Assembly (NCBI RefSeq): GCF_000814325.1
Contig: NZ_JPHF01000002.1
Coordinates: 62,001 to 126,000 of the forward strand
Length of the DNA stretch: 64,000 nucleotides
Direction of reading: 5' to 3'
Origin: Flavihumibacter sp. ZG627
GTDB lineage: Bacteria > Bacteroidota > Bacteroidia > Chitinophagales > Chitinophagaceae
Within the stretch, counting starts at the first letter, position 1; the number at the start of each line of letters is the position of its first letter. Of this stretch, positions 17,895 to 26,406 are shown piece after piece. The translations under genes and the position numbers were made by a program. A model generated the notes under the pieces. It ran no database searches. It saw nothing but the letters and a program-made list of their open reading frames with translations, and was not told the DNA's origin.

Positions 17895-18986
17895 ATGCAA
17901 GCAACCGAAAACAAATCAATGAAACAGGTAACCCAGGATGCCTGGGCAAAGCGCCCCCTGATCATAGCAGGACCATGCAGCGCCGAAACCGAAGAGCAAG
18001 TTCTTCAAACTGCACAACAATTGGCAGCAACTGGAAAAGTGGATGTAATGCGCGCAGGTATCTGGAAGCCCAGAACCAGACCCGGCTCTTTTGAAGGTAT
18101 AGGCACCAAGGGTTTGCCCTGGATGCAGCAGGCGAGAAAAATCACTGGTCTCCCTGTGGCAATTGAAGTAGCCACTGCGAAACAGGTTGAAGACGCTCTT
18201 CATTTTGATATTGATATACTCTGGATTGGCGCAAGAACCACTGTCAATCCCTTCAGTGTTCAGGAAGTTGCCGATGCACTGAAAGGAGTGGATGTGCCGG
18301 TTCTGATTAAAAACCCCATTAATCCTGACCTTGAGCTTTGGTTGGGTGCAGTTGAAAGGGTAGCTAAAGCCGGTATCAACCAGATTGGACTGATCCATCG
18401 TGGATTCTCATCCTATGGTAATACTGAATATCGTAATGCACCTATGTGGCATCTGGCAATTGAAATGAAAAGGCGCAACCCGGAGTTGATGCTAATCAAC
18501 GACCCATCACATATTTGTGGCAGAAGAGATATTCTCCTGGAAGTAATGCAGAAAGCAGTTGACCTCGATTATGATGGTATGATCATAGAAAGCCATGTTG
18601 ATCCTGATAATGCATGGAGTGATGCTAAACAGCAGGTAACGCCCGAACGCCTTGCAGAAATGCTTGACAGTATTATCTGGAGAAGGGAAGATGTTGATTC
18701 GGCCGCATTTCACGCAGCCCTGGAAAAACTGCGTCAGCAGATCAATCACCTTGATGATGAATTAATGCAGATACTGGGTCAGAGGATGAAAATAGCTGAA
18801 CAAATCGGTACCTATAAAAAGAATAACAATATCACTATCCTTCAAACGAACAGGTGGAATGAGATACTGGATCGGGCCTTCCTGAAAGGAGATAAACTTG
18901 GTTTGAGTAATGAATTCATTACGCGTTATTTTGATGCAGTCCATATGGAGAGCATTAACCACCAGAACAGGATTATGAATAGTTAA
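17895..18986 (+). CDS. Bifunctional DAHP synthase / chorismate mutase (type II)
   Basis: 363 residues. Residues ~20-260 form a KDO8P-synthase-like DAHP synthase (PLIIAGPCSAETEEQ, RAGIWKPRTRPGSFEGIGTKG, WIGARTTVNPF, VLIKNPI, LIHRGFSSYG and INDPSHICGRRD). Residues ~272-360 are an AroQ-type chorismate mutase helix bundle (LEKLRQQINHLDDELMQILGQRMKIAEQIGTYK). The fusion is known in Bacteroidota; it joins the first step of the shikimate pathway to the step leading to prephenate and may pass feedback between them. It lies 53 bases after tyrA and 19 before aroB. Confidence 0.94.
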   Translation: MQATENKSMKQVTQDAWAKRPLIIAGPCSAETEEQVLQTAQQLAATGKVDVMRAGIWKPRTRPGSFEGIGTKGLPWMQQARKITGLPVAIEVATAKQVEDALHFDIDILWIGARTTVNPFSVQEVADALKGVDVPVLIKNPINPDLELWLGAVERVAKAGINQIGLIHRGFSSYGNTEYRNAPMWHLAIEMKRRNPELMLINDPSHICGRRDILLEVMQKAVDLDYDGMIIESHVDPDNAWSDAKQQVTPERLAEMLDSIIWRREDVDSAAFHAALEKLRQQINHLDDELMQILGQRMKIAEQIGTYKKNNNITILQTNRWNEILDRAFLKGDKLGLSNEFITRYFDAVHMESINHQNRIMNS

Positions 18987-19005
18987 GCGAAAGCGTTAAT
19001 TAAGA

Positions 19006-20025
19006 ATGGAAAAGAAAAAAATCAGGATCGGTAATACAATAACTGAATATTACTTTGATGCTTCACTTTCTAAACTTGGCCAGGTTGCTGATAAAAAGTA
19101 TTCGGTAATTCTGACCGATGAAAATATCTTCAACCAATACCAGAAATCCTTCAAGGGTTGGAATACCATCGTCCTGAAACCTGGTGAAGAATATAAGATT
19201 CAGCAAACTGCAGACGGAGTCATTGACTCTCTCATAGATATGCATGCAGATCGTAAGACCACTCTTGTTGGAATTGGAGGTGGTGTGATAACAGACCTTG
19301 CAGGTTATGTTGCTGCTGTGTATATGCGTGGTATAAGGGTTGGCTTTGTTCCTACCAGTTTGCTGGCGATGGTGGATGCTTCCATTGGTGGTAAGAATGG
19401 GATAGATGTTGGAGTATTTAAGAATCTTGTTGGCACGATCCGGCAGCCAGACTTTTTATTCTTCGATGTATCACTCCTGAAAACGCTGCCCGAGGCTGAA
19501 TGGCAAAATGGATTTGCAGAAATCATCAAACATGCTTGTATTCGTGATGCCGTAATGTTCCGTGAACTGGCTGAGAAGAATATTGATTGGTACAGGATGA
19601 AAAAAGCTGCACTCGCTGCACTTGTGCGCCGCAATGTGATGCTTAAAACAAAAGTTGTACAGGCCGACGAAACAGAACAGGGTGATCGCAAATTGCTGAA
19701 CTTCGGTCACACACTTGGGCATGCATTGGAAAACCAATTTGAACTTTCACACGGCCAGGCGGTAGCCATTGGGATGACCTACGCTTCACAATTGTCTGCC
19801 TCTATGCTTGGTTTTCGAAGCGCCGAAAAAGTAGTTGACCTTATCGCAAAATATGGATTACCAACCTTTGCGAAATTTGATAAGGTCAAAGCATTCGACG
19901 TGCTTTTGCATGATAAAAAAAGAGAAAGGTCCGAGATTCATTACATCCTTTTACAGCGTATCGGAAAAGGAGTAGTGCAAACACTTCCTATAAGTGAAGT
20001 GAAAAGGATAATTGAAAAATTTTAA
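19006..20025 (+). CDS. aroB: 3-dehydroquinate synthase
   Basis: 339 residues. NAD-binding GIGGGVITDLAGYVAAVYMRG, followed by PTSLLAMVDASIGGKNGID, the metal ligands in NGFAEIIKHA and LLNFGHTLGHALE, and the C-terminal DKKRERSEIHYIL. Converts DAHP to 3-dehydroquinate in the cytoplasm. Follows the DAHP synthase fusion that supplies its substrate. Confidence 0.95.
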   Translation: MEKKKIRIGNTITEYYFDASLSKLGQVADKKYSVILTDENIFNQYQKSFKGWNTIVLKPGEEYKIQQTADGVIDSLIDMHADRKTTLVGIGGGVITDLAGYVAAVYMRGIRVGFVPTSLLAMVDASIGGKNGIDVGVFKNLVGTIRQPDFLFFDVSLLKTLPEAEWQNGFAEIIKHACIRDAVMFRELAEKNIDWYRMKKAALAALVRRNVMLKTKVVQADETEQGDRKLLNFGHTLGHALENQFELSHGQAVAIGMTYASQLSASMLGFRSAEKVVDLIAKYGLPTFAKFDKVKAFDVLLHDKKRERSEIHYILLQRIGKGVVQTLPISEVKRIIEKF

Positions 20026-20038
20026 CGCATTTTCATTC

Positions 20039-21319
20039 ATGATCGCTACGATACATCCCTCCAAACTAAATGGAGAAGTAATTGCCCCTGCATCCAAGAG
20101 TTCCATGCAAAGGGCATGCGCTGCAGCGCTTGCTGCAGGAGGCACCACCAGACTTCATAATCCGGGTAACTCAAATGATGATAATGCGGCCCTTGAAGTA
20201 ATAAAGGCACTAGGCGCAAACGTTCATGATGATGGTGCTGATATTATTATCGAAAGTTCGGGTATCCGGGCTCGTGAAAACAGGGTTCACTGTGGTGAAA
20301 GTGGCCTCGGCATACGCATGTTTACACCTCTCGTGGCCATGAATAATACCGCTATTTCTATAACAGGAGAGGGAAGTCTTGTGACAAGGCCGATGGATTT
20401 TTTTGATCTGGTACTTCCACAGGTAGGTGTAGACGTTAGCACCAATGATGGCCGGCTTCCAATAATTGTGAAAGGCCCACTTACACCTCAGGATATTACA
20501 ATTGACGGCTCACTCAGCTCCCAATTCCTTACAGGTATGCTTATGGCTTATGCGGCATCTGGTGCAAGGGATGTTTCCATTCGTGTAACCAATCTTAAAA
20601 GCAAACCCTATGTTGACCTGACCCTTTCCGTTATGGAGTCCTTCGGCCTGCCAGTACCGGAAAACAGAAATTACGAGTCATTTTATTTTAATAATAATGG
20701 ACAGAAAAATAACCCGGATAATTCACGGGAATATACTGTAGAGGGAGATTGGAGCGGGGCGGCATTTTTGTTAGTGGCAGGTGCAATTGCAGGTGAAATA
20801 ACTGTAAGGGGATTGGATACATTTTCCACTCAGGCCGATAAGGCAATCCTGAAGGCACTCATAGATTCAGGTGCCGGAATTAGTATTGAGCCCAATATGG
20901 TAAGCCTCCGGCCAATGCCGCTAAAAGCATTTCATTTTGATGCCACTGATTGTCCCGACCTGTTTCCACCACTCGTTGCCCTTGCTGCATATTGCGATGG
21001 CACTACTGTAATTGAAGGGGTTGAAAGACTTGCACATAAAGAAAGTAACAGGGCATTGACCCTCCAGGAAGAATTTGGAAAAATGGGTTTGGATATTCAA
21101 TTACAGGAAAATCTGATGATCATAAAAGGAGGCGGAGGTTTGCATGGTGCGGCATTACATTCACACCATGATCACCGGATAGCAATGGCAGGTGCTGTGG
21201 CAGCCTTAAGAGCAACCGGAACAACTACTATAGAACAGGCAGAGGCTATCAACAAATCATATCCGTCTTTTTTTGACCACCTCTCCCAATTGGGAGCAAC
21301 GCTGAAATTAGGTGTCTGA
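20039..21319 (+). CDS. aroA: 3-phosphoshikimate 1-carboxyvinyltransferase (EPSP synthase)
   Basis: 426 residues from the ATG at 20039; the frame reaches back to a TTG at 20012 within aroB, which is less plausible. Family features: APASKSSMQRACAAALAAGG with the PEP/shikimate-3-phosphate Lys, NSNDDNAALEVIKALGA, CGESGLGIRMFTPL, LSSQFLTGMLMAYA and HDHRIAMAGAVAAL near the C-terminus. The stop codon lies inside a palindromic element that fills the gap to aroC, so the last codons come from the repeat's left arm. Confidence 0.95.
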   Translation: MIATIHPSKLNGEVIAPASKSSMQRACAAALAAGGTTRLHNPGNSNDDNAALEVIKALGANVHDDGADIIIESSGIRARENRVHCGESGLGIRMFTPLVAMNNTAISITGEGSLVTRPMDFFDLVLPQVGVDVSTNDGRLPIIVKGPLTPQDITIDGSLSSQFLTGMLMAYAASGARDVSIRVTNLKSKPYVDLTLSVMESFGLPVPENRNYESFYFNNNGQKNNPDNSREYTVEGDWSGAAFLLVAGAIAGEITVRGLDTFSTQADKAILKALIDSGAGISIEPNMVSLRPMPLKAFHFDATDCPDLFPPLVALAAYCDGTTVIEGVERLAHKESNRALTLQEEFGKMGLDIQLQENLMIIKGGGGLHGAALHSHHDHRIAMAGAVAALRATGTTTIEQAEAINKSYPSFFDHLSQLGATLKLGV

Positions 21320-21379
21320 CACATATTCGGCACACGTTCAAACATATGTTCGAACATCCTAAGAACATATGTCAGACAC
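21312..21379. repeat. Palindromic element between aroA and aroC
   Basis: Outer arms GTGTCTGACACATA (from 21312) and TATGTCAGACAC (to 21379) are near-perfect reverse complements, differing by one extra base. The interior repeats related dyads: AACATATGTT at 21341-21350 and GAACATATGT at 21363-21372. The left arm includes the aroA stop codon. It looks like a small REP-like element inserted in an operon, or an RNA hairpin that shapes processing between aroA and aroC. Confidence 0.6.
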
Positions 21380-21394
21380 TTTAAAATAAACAAG

Positions 21395-22393
21395 ATGAAT
21401 GCATTCGGAAAATTATTCAGAGTTACAATAGTTGGAGAATCTCATGGACCTGTAGTTGGTGTTGTTCTTGATGGCATACCTGCTGGTCTTCCTCTTTCTG
21501 CAGAGGATTTCCTTGTTGATATAGAAAGAAGAAAAGGGGGAGTGCAGAAAGGGACTACTCCCCGAAAAGAAGATGATATTCCTCTCTTCCAGACAGGATT
21601 GTTCAATGGGCGTTCAACCGGAGCCCCATTGACCATATTATTTGAAAACAAAAACACCCGCTCGGGCGATTATGAAAAACAGCGGTCTGTTCCAAGGCCC
21701 GGTCATGCAGATTTTGTAGCACACCAGAAATTCGGGGGCTTCGAAGATTTCCGTGGTGGTGGGCATTTTAGTGGTCGATTGACAGTTGGACTGGTTGCTG
21801 CGGGGGTAGTGGCAAAAAAGGTATTGGGAAATATTACTATACAGTCAACAATACTCGAGATAGGAGGAGAGGCTGATCTTGATAAGGGCCTTCAGAAAGC
21901 AATAGATGCCAAAGATTCAATAGGTGGTATAGTAGAATGTAGGGTTTCCGGGCTCCCTGCTTCACTGGGTGAGCCTTTTTTTGATTCGGTGGAATCATTG
22001 ATTAGTCATGCAGTTTTTTCTATTCCTGCAGTTCGGGGTATTGAATTCGGTACTGGTTTTGCCGCTGCCAGAATGTTTGGTGCTGAACACAATGATTCGA
22101 TAATTGATAGTTCTGGTAAAACAGCATCCAATCATGCAGGTGGTGTGGTGGGAGGAATCTCCAATGGAAATGAACTTGTTTTCCGGATTGCCATTAAACC
22201 TACTTCATCAACGCCAAAAGAGCAGCAAACATTGAATTGGGAAACTGGTCAGCTGGAAGCATTTTCAGTAAAGGGGCGACACGACCTCTGTATTGCACTC
22301 AGGGTTCCTGTTGTTTTGGAAGCAGTTACGGCAATGGTGTTGGCCGACCTGCTTATGCTTACAGGAAAGATCCCTAGGATACATGCACAATAA
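21395..22393 (+). CDS. aroC: Chorismate synthase
   Basis: 332 residues. FRVTIVGESHGPVVGVVLDGIPAG, the RPGHADFVAHQKFG and DFRGGGHFSGRLTVG blocks, NHAGGVVGGISNG and GRHDLCIALRVPVVLEAV are all diagnostic of the FMN-dependent enzyme that converts EPSP to chorismate. It is slightly short for the family (usually about 350-360). It ends the aromatic operon; the DUF952 gene 21 bases later may be a passenger. Confidence 0.95.
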   Translation: MNAFGKLFRVTIVGESHGPVVGVVLDGIPAGLPLSAEDFLVDIERRKGGVQKGTTPRKEDDIPLFQTGLFNGRSTGAPLTILFENKNTRSGDYEKQRSVPRPGHADFVAHQKFGGFEDFRGGGHFSGRLTVGLVAAGVVAKKVLGNITIQSTILEIGGEADLDKGLQKAIDAKDSIGGIVECRVSGLPASLGEPFFDSVESLISHAVFSIPAVRGIEFGTGFAAARMFGAEHNDSIIDSSGKTASNHAGGVVGGISNGNELVFRIAIKPTSSTPKEQQTLNWETGQLEAFSVKGRHDLCIALRVPVVLEAVTAMVLADLLMLTGKIPRIHAQ

Positions 22394-22414
22394 TTAAATT
22401 CCAAAAAGTATAGG

Positions 22415-22708
22415 ATGATTTATCATATAACTACCCGCAAAAGATGGGAAGAAGCCCTAGCTAAAGGTTCATACGAACCGCAATCTCTTAAAGAAGAAGG
22501 CTTCATTCATGCATCGCACGAGGAACAGATCCCCGGAGTTCTTGAAAGATATTATGCCGGACAAAATGACCTCATTAAACTTATAATTGATCCGGAAAAA
22601 CTCAGTAGCCCACTGATTTTCGAATGGTCTCCTTCTACCCAGGACACCTTTCCCCATATTTATGGACCAATCAATATTGAGGCTGTGATTGATACCCACG
22701 AACCTTAA
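22415..22708 (+). CDS. DUF952 domain protein
   Basis: 97 residues that are essentially one DUF952 domain: MIYHITTRKRWEEALAKGSYEPQSLKEEGFIHASHEEQI and, near the end, FPHIYGPINIEAVI. The family has an ADP-ribosyltransferase-like fold but its function is not established. It lies 21 bases downstream of aroC and is probably co-transcribed. Confidence 0.8.
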   Translation: MIYHITTRKRWEEALAKGSYEPQSLKEEGFIHASHEEQIPGVLERYYAGQNDLIKLIIDPEKLSSPLIFEWSPSTQDTFPHIYGPINIEAVIDTHEP

Positions 22709-22797
22709 CATTTTCCGTTTTCAGGTTTTTCCAGGGTTAGGTATGCATTATAATCATGAAATATTATCTTGTATATTGAAATTTGAATATCCTATCA

Positions 22798-24471
22798 ATG
22801 AAACCTGTATTGATCCCCTGCCTTTTAGCTGCATTTTTTTTGATGCAATACTGCGCTGAGAAACCGTCCCGCCCCCCCGATGAAGTTGTTATAGCAGAAA
22901 AACCAGAGGAGGTGCAACGGAAAATTCATGAACAGTTGCAGGAATTAATCGCTTATATCAAATCCAATAATGGAAAGCTGAATGATTCGAACCTGATTTC
23001 CCATTCCAATCTATTAGGCACTCTTTACGAAGGAAATGAATTCAAACCATTCTGGAGCGTGGCAGACAGATGGACTGCGGCTGGAGATTCATTGTTTTTT
23101 CTAATCAGTAAGAGCAGGGAGCTTGGATTGTTTCCATCCGATTATCATTTCCATACATTACTGAAGATCCGAAATAACATTGTTACAGATAGTATTTCCA
23201 GGAAAAACATAGCCCTATGGGGGCGGGCTGATCTGCTCTTATCAGATGCCTTCCTTGAAATTGGCAGGCATCTGCAGATGGGCCACTTGCCAAAAGATAG
23301 TATCACTATAAATAATGGCCAACAGCTTGACACCACACATATCCTTTCCTTATTCAGGCAGGCAGCTACCAGTTCCACAGTTAAAACTTTACTAGAAACA
23401 TTAGAACCTTCTCATCCTGGTTACAAGGCAATAAGGGAGGCCATTCCGTCATTTCTCGAAACAGCTGATTTCCGCCAGTATACCTATGTCCGTTATCCAA
23501 ATCCTGATTCATTGGCGCTCATTCGGGAAGTAGCTAAAAGATTGCAGGAAGAAGGTATCCTTTCAACAGGATGGAATGAAACTGACAGCCTCAGCTACAT
23601 TGAAGCAGTAAGGAAATACCAGAAGCAAAATGGAATTCGTAATACTGGTGTGGCAGCAGCGCTCACCATTGCAAATATGAACAACACTGACTGGTTCAGG
23701 TTTCAGCAATTGGCACTTAACCTCGACCGTTACAGGCAATTACCCGCAAAAATGCCTTCAACGTATATCTGGGTTAACCTGCCTGCCTATAAATTAACGG
23801 TGGTGGATATGGATACAATTGCACTTGAATCAAAAGTAATAGTTGGAGCCGCGAAAACTCGTACACCCGTCTTGAACAGCCAGATCACCAATATCATTAC
23901 CTATCCGCAGTGGACGGTACCATACAGCATTATATTTAAGGAGATGTTGCCTAAAATAAGAAAAGATATCTCCTATCTCCAACAACAGAATCTTATGGTT
24001 GTTGACAGATATGATAGTGTTATCAATCCAGCCGCCATCGATTGGTCGAAACTCAATGAAAAATATTTTCCGTATCTTATCAGGCAGCGGGAAGGAGATG
24101 ATAACTCACTTGGACTGATGAAATTCAACTTTCGCAATAAGTATAGTGTTTACCTGCATGATACCAATGCGAGAGGATTATTTGAAAAGAGTAACAGGGC
24201 ATTAAGCCATGGTTGTGTTCGGGTGAAGGAATGGGAGAAGCTGGCACATTTTATCACCAGAAATGATGAAATCCGATATCACCCCGATACGCTACGGTCA
24301 TGGATTGGCAGACAGGAAAAGCATGTGATTTCTGATTTCGAAAATGTGCCTATTTATATCCGGTATTTTACAGTAGATGCCATTGATGGCAAACTACAGT
24401 TTCTGGATGATATTTATTCAGAGGATAAAATGCTGGCAGAACGGTATTTTAAATCCAAACCAATAAACTGA
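22798..24471 (+). CDS. L,D-transpeptidase, YcbB/LdtD type
   Basis: 557 residues from the ATG at 22798 (a TTG at 22783 is the alternative). A hydrophobic N-terminus (LIPCLLAAFFLMQYC) exports it; the Cys after LMQY could be lipidated but the lipobox is poor. The scaffold domain (HSNLLGTLYEGNEFKPFW onward) and a peptidoglycan-binding helix region (YIEAVRKYQKQNGIRNTG) precede the YkuD catalytic domain, with the active-site motif ALSHGCVRVKEWEKLA. Such enzymes make 3-3 peptide cross-links in peptidoglycan. RlpA follows after 4 bases. Confidence 0.88.
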   Translation: MKPVLIPCLLAAFFLMQYCAEKPSRPPDEVVIAEKPEEVQRKIHEQLQELIAYIKSNNGKLNDSNLISHSNLLGTLYEGNEFKPFWSVADRWTAAGDSLFFLISKSRELGLFPSDYHFHTLLKIRNNIVTDSISRKNIALWGRADLLLSDAFLEIGRHLQMGHLPKDSITINNGQQLDTTHILSLFRQAATSSTVKTLLETLEPSHPGYKAIREAIPSFLETADFRQYTYVRYPNPDSLALIREVAKRLQEEGILSTGWNETDSLSYIEAVRKYQKQNGIRNTGVAAALTIANMNNTDWFRFQQLALNLDRYRQLPAKMPSTYIWVNLPAYKLTVVDMDTIALESKVIVGAAKTRTPVLNSQITNIITYPQWTVPYSIIFKEMLPKIRKDISYLQQQNLMVVDRYDSVINPAAIDWSKLNEKYFPYLIRQREGDDNSLGLMKFNFRNKYSVYLHDTNARGLFEKSNRALSHGCVRVKEWEKLAHFITRNDEIRYHPDTLRSWIGRQEKHVISDFENVPIYIRYFTVDAIDGKLQFLDDIYSEDKMLAERYFKSKPIN

Positions 24472-24475
24472 TACT

Positions 24476-24922
24476 ATGAAATTCTTACCCCGGATCCTGT
24501 TGGCCATGAGCCTGCTCTACACAGGTGTAGTTGTGGCCCAGACAGGTGCCAATTCCAAAACACCCGTAAAAAAGAAACGGAAACTTAACAATGCGAAAGT
24601 CCAGTATGGCATTGCAAGCTATTATTCACCCAAATTCAATGGCCGGCGAACTGCGAATGGTGAAATTTACAACCATAAAAAATTAACGGCGGCTCACAAC
24701 GGTCTTCCGCTTGGAACATGGATTAAGGTCACTAATCAAAGAAATGGACGTAGTGTGATCGTAAAAGTGAATGACAGACTTCATCATAATAATACAAGAT
24801 TGGTGGATATGTCAGGTGCTGCAGCAAAAAAACTCGGCTTCACTTCCAGGGGATTAACCAAAGTTAAGCTGGAGGTGTTGGGAAAGAAAAAACCTGCAGA
24901 ACTAACGGCTATCAATAAATAA
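24476..24922 (+). CDS. rlpA: RlpA-like septal ring lytic transglycosylase
   Basis: 148 residues with a signal peptide (FLPRILLAMSLLYTGVVVAQ) and a double-psi beta-barrel: YGIASYYSPKFNGRRTANGEIYNHKKLTAAHNGLPLGTWIKVTN, then VKVNDR and LVDMSGAAAKKLGF. The catalytic Asp of the VNDR motif is present. There is no SPOR domain, so septum targeting as in E. coli is not indicated. It is tightly linked to the L,D-transpeptidase, giving a peptidoglycan remodelling pair. Confidence 0.85.
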   Translation: MKFLPRILLAMSLLYTGVVVAQTGANSKTPVKKKRKLNNAKVQYGIASYYSPKFNGRRTANGEIYNHKKLTAAHNGLPLGTWIKVTNQRNGRSVIVKVNDRLHHNNTRLVDMSGAAAKKLGFTSRGLTKVKLEVLGKKKPAELTAINK

Positions 24923-24946
24923 TTTCCCAGTTAGCATCCAAGGTTC

Positions 24947-24954
24947 TATTTTTG
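24947..24954 (+). promoter_or_regulatory. Promoter -7 element TATTTTTG for the OmpA-like gene
   Basis: TATTTTTG matches TAnnTTTG exactly, 22 bases before the ATG at 24976, with TTTC at 24923-24926 as an imperfect -33 element 20 bases upstream. A strong promoter is expected for an abundant outer-membrane protein. Confidence 0.5.
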
Positions 24955-24975
24955 CCGCAGTTATAAACTACCATT

Positions 24976-26295
24976 ATGAAGAAAATTATGTTTTCGTTGC
25001 TGGCCCTTTGCAGCTTGTTCTCTGCTGCTTACAGCCAGGAGAATGATGAAATTAAGAGGCCTGCTTTGGGAATTCATTTTTTTGGAAATGACTTCCAGAC
25101 TCCGCAGAGAATTAAAGCATCTTCACTAAGTTCAGTTCTTAAAGACAATCAATGGGGCAAATTTAGTGATATGAATTTCGGCTTTGCGGCAAACTATATG
25201 AAAGGCGTTACCCGTAAACTTGATTTCTCAACTACACTTGGTGTTTCCTTCCTAGATTATCCGCTTGAAGGCAAAATGGCCTCAGGTGACGATGCTGCAC
25301 TTCTTGAATGGGATGCGATGGTGCATGCTAAGATGCTGACTGATAAATATTGGGTTGTACCATATATTTCTGCTGGCCTTGGCGCTTCTAAGTGGAAAGG
25401 TTACTATGGTGCTATCATGCCCGTTGGACTTGGTCTTCAGGTAAGTTTTTTCGATGAGGCCTTCCTCATGGTCAATTCTCAGTACCGCATGAAGATTACC
25501 AACACTACATCAAATCATTTCTATCACAGTATCGGTTTTGCAGGAAATATAGGAAAACCAAGAGCTCCTAAAGTAATTCCTCCACCACCTCCACCAGTTG
25601 ATATCGACAAAGATGATGATACTGTTGTAGACTCTCTGGATGCGTGTCCTGATATTCCAGGTCTTGTAGCCCTTAATGGTTGCCCAGATCAGGATGGTGA
25701 TGGCATTGCTGATAAAGATGACAAATGTCCGACTGTTCCTGGTATCGCTCGTTATCAGGGATGTCCTATCCCGGATGGTGATGGCGATGGCGTGAATGAT
25801 GAAGAAGATAAATGCCCTACAGTTGCAGGAGTTGCCCGTTACCAGGGTTGCCCTATTCCCGACCGTGATAATGATGGAGTTAACGATGAGGAAGATCGTT
25901 GTCCTGACCTCGCAGGTCCGGCAGAAAATGGAGGTTGCCCATTGTTGGAAGCTTCTAAATTCAATGCAAGCGCTGTTCAGTTCGTTACCGGTAGTTCAAA
26001 TCTTACTGCTGCTGCAAGGAAAGAGCTTGATAAAGCCGCCCGTATACTTAATGAACAGTATCCGCAGCTTAAGGTTGAGATAGCTGGTCATACTGATAAT
26101 ACAGGTAAAGCTGAGATGAACCAAACCCTGAGTGTTAAACGTGCAGAATCAGTTAAAACATACCTCGTTAAAAAAGGTGTTGCTGAAGAGCGTTTGTCAA
26201 CAGCTGGTTTCGGTCCAGACCAACCAATTGCAGACAATGAAACTGCTGCTGGTCGTACCAAGAACCGTCGCGTTGAGTTCAAGGTTAGCCAATAA
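24976..26295 (+). CDS. OmpA family outer-membrane protein with thrombospondin type 3 repeats
   Basis: 439 residues. Signal peptide ending AAYSQ; an N-terminal beta-barrel of about 175 residues; a proline hinge (VIPPPPPPVD); then four DxDxDG-type calcium-binding TSP3 repeats (CPDIPGLVALNGCPDQDGDG, CPTVPGIARYQGCPIPDGDGDG and so on, about residues 205-320). A C-terminal OmpA peptidoglycan-binding domain follows (EIAGHTDNTG, LSVKRAESVKTYLVKKGV, AAGRTKNRRVEF). It links outer membrane and cell wall. Repeat spacing is regular and cysteines are paired in each repeat. Confidence 0.93.
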   Translation: MKKIMFSLLALCSLFSAAYSQENDEIKRPALGIHFFGNDFQTPQRIKASSLSSVLKDNQWGKFSDMNFGFAANYMKGVTRKLDFSTTLGVSFLDYPLEGKMASGDDAALLEWDAMVHAKMLTDKYWVVPYISAGLGASKWKGYYGAIMPVGLGLQVSFFDEAFLMVNSQYRMKITNTTSNHFYHSIGFAGNIGKPRAPKVIPPPPPPVDIDKDDDTVVDSLDACPDIPGLVALNGCPDQDGDGIADKDDKCPTVPGIARYQGCPIPDGDGDGVNDEEDKCPTVAGVARYQGCPIPDRDNDGVNDEEDRCPDLAGPAENGGCPLLEASKFNASAVQFVTGSSNLTAAARKELDKAARILNEQYPQLKVEIAGHTDNTGKAEMNQTLSVKRAESVKTYLVKKGVAEERLSTAGFGPDQPIADNETAAGRTKNRRVEFKVSQ

Positions 26296-26316
26296 TTACA
26301 AAGTTTAAGTTGTGAT

Positions 26317-26355
26317 AAATAAGAGAGCCCGCCATAATGGTGGGCTCTCTTATTT
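26317..26355. terminator. Strong bidirectional terminator
   Basis: A 17-pair stem (26317-26333 with 26339-26355; AATAAGAGAGCCCGCC with GGTGGGCTCTCTTATT, one G-U) and a 5-base loop between the convergent OmpA and PBP1A genes. A/T tracts on both sides make it usable in both directions. Confidence 0.85.
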
Positions 26356-26367
26356 CTATGTACTTTC

Positions 26368-26402
26368 TATTGTCTATTGTCAATTGCCTATTGCCAATTG
26401 CC
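26368..26402. repeat. Heptameric tandem repeat WATTGYC x5
   Basis: Five units in register: TATTGTC, TATTGTC, AATTGCC, TATTGCC, AATTGCC. They lie between the terminator and the 3' end of the PBP1A gene, outside coding sequence. Confidence 0.7.
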
Positions 26403-26406
26403 CCTC

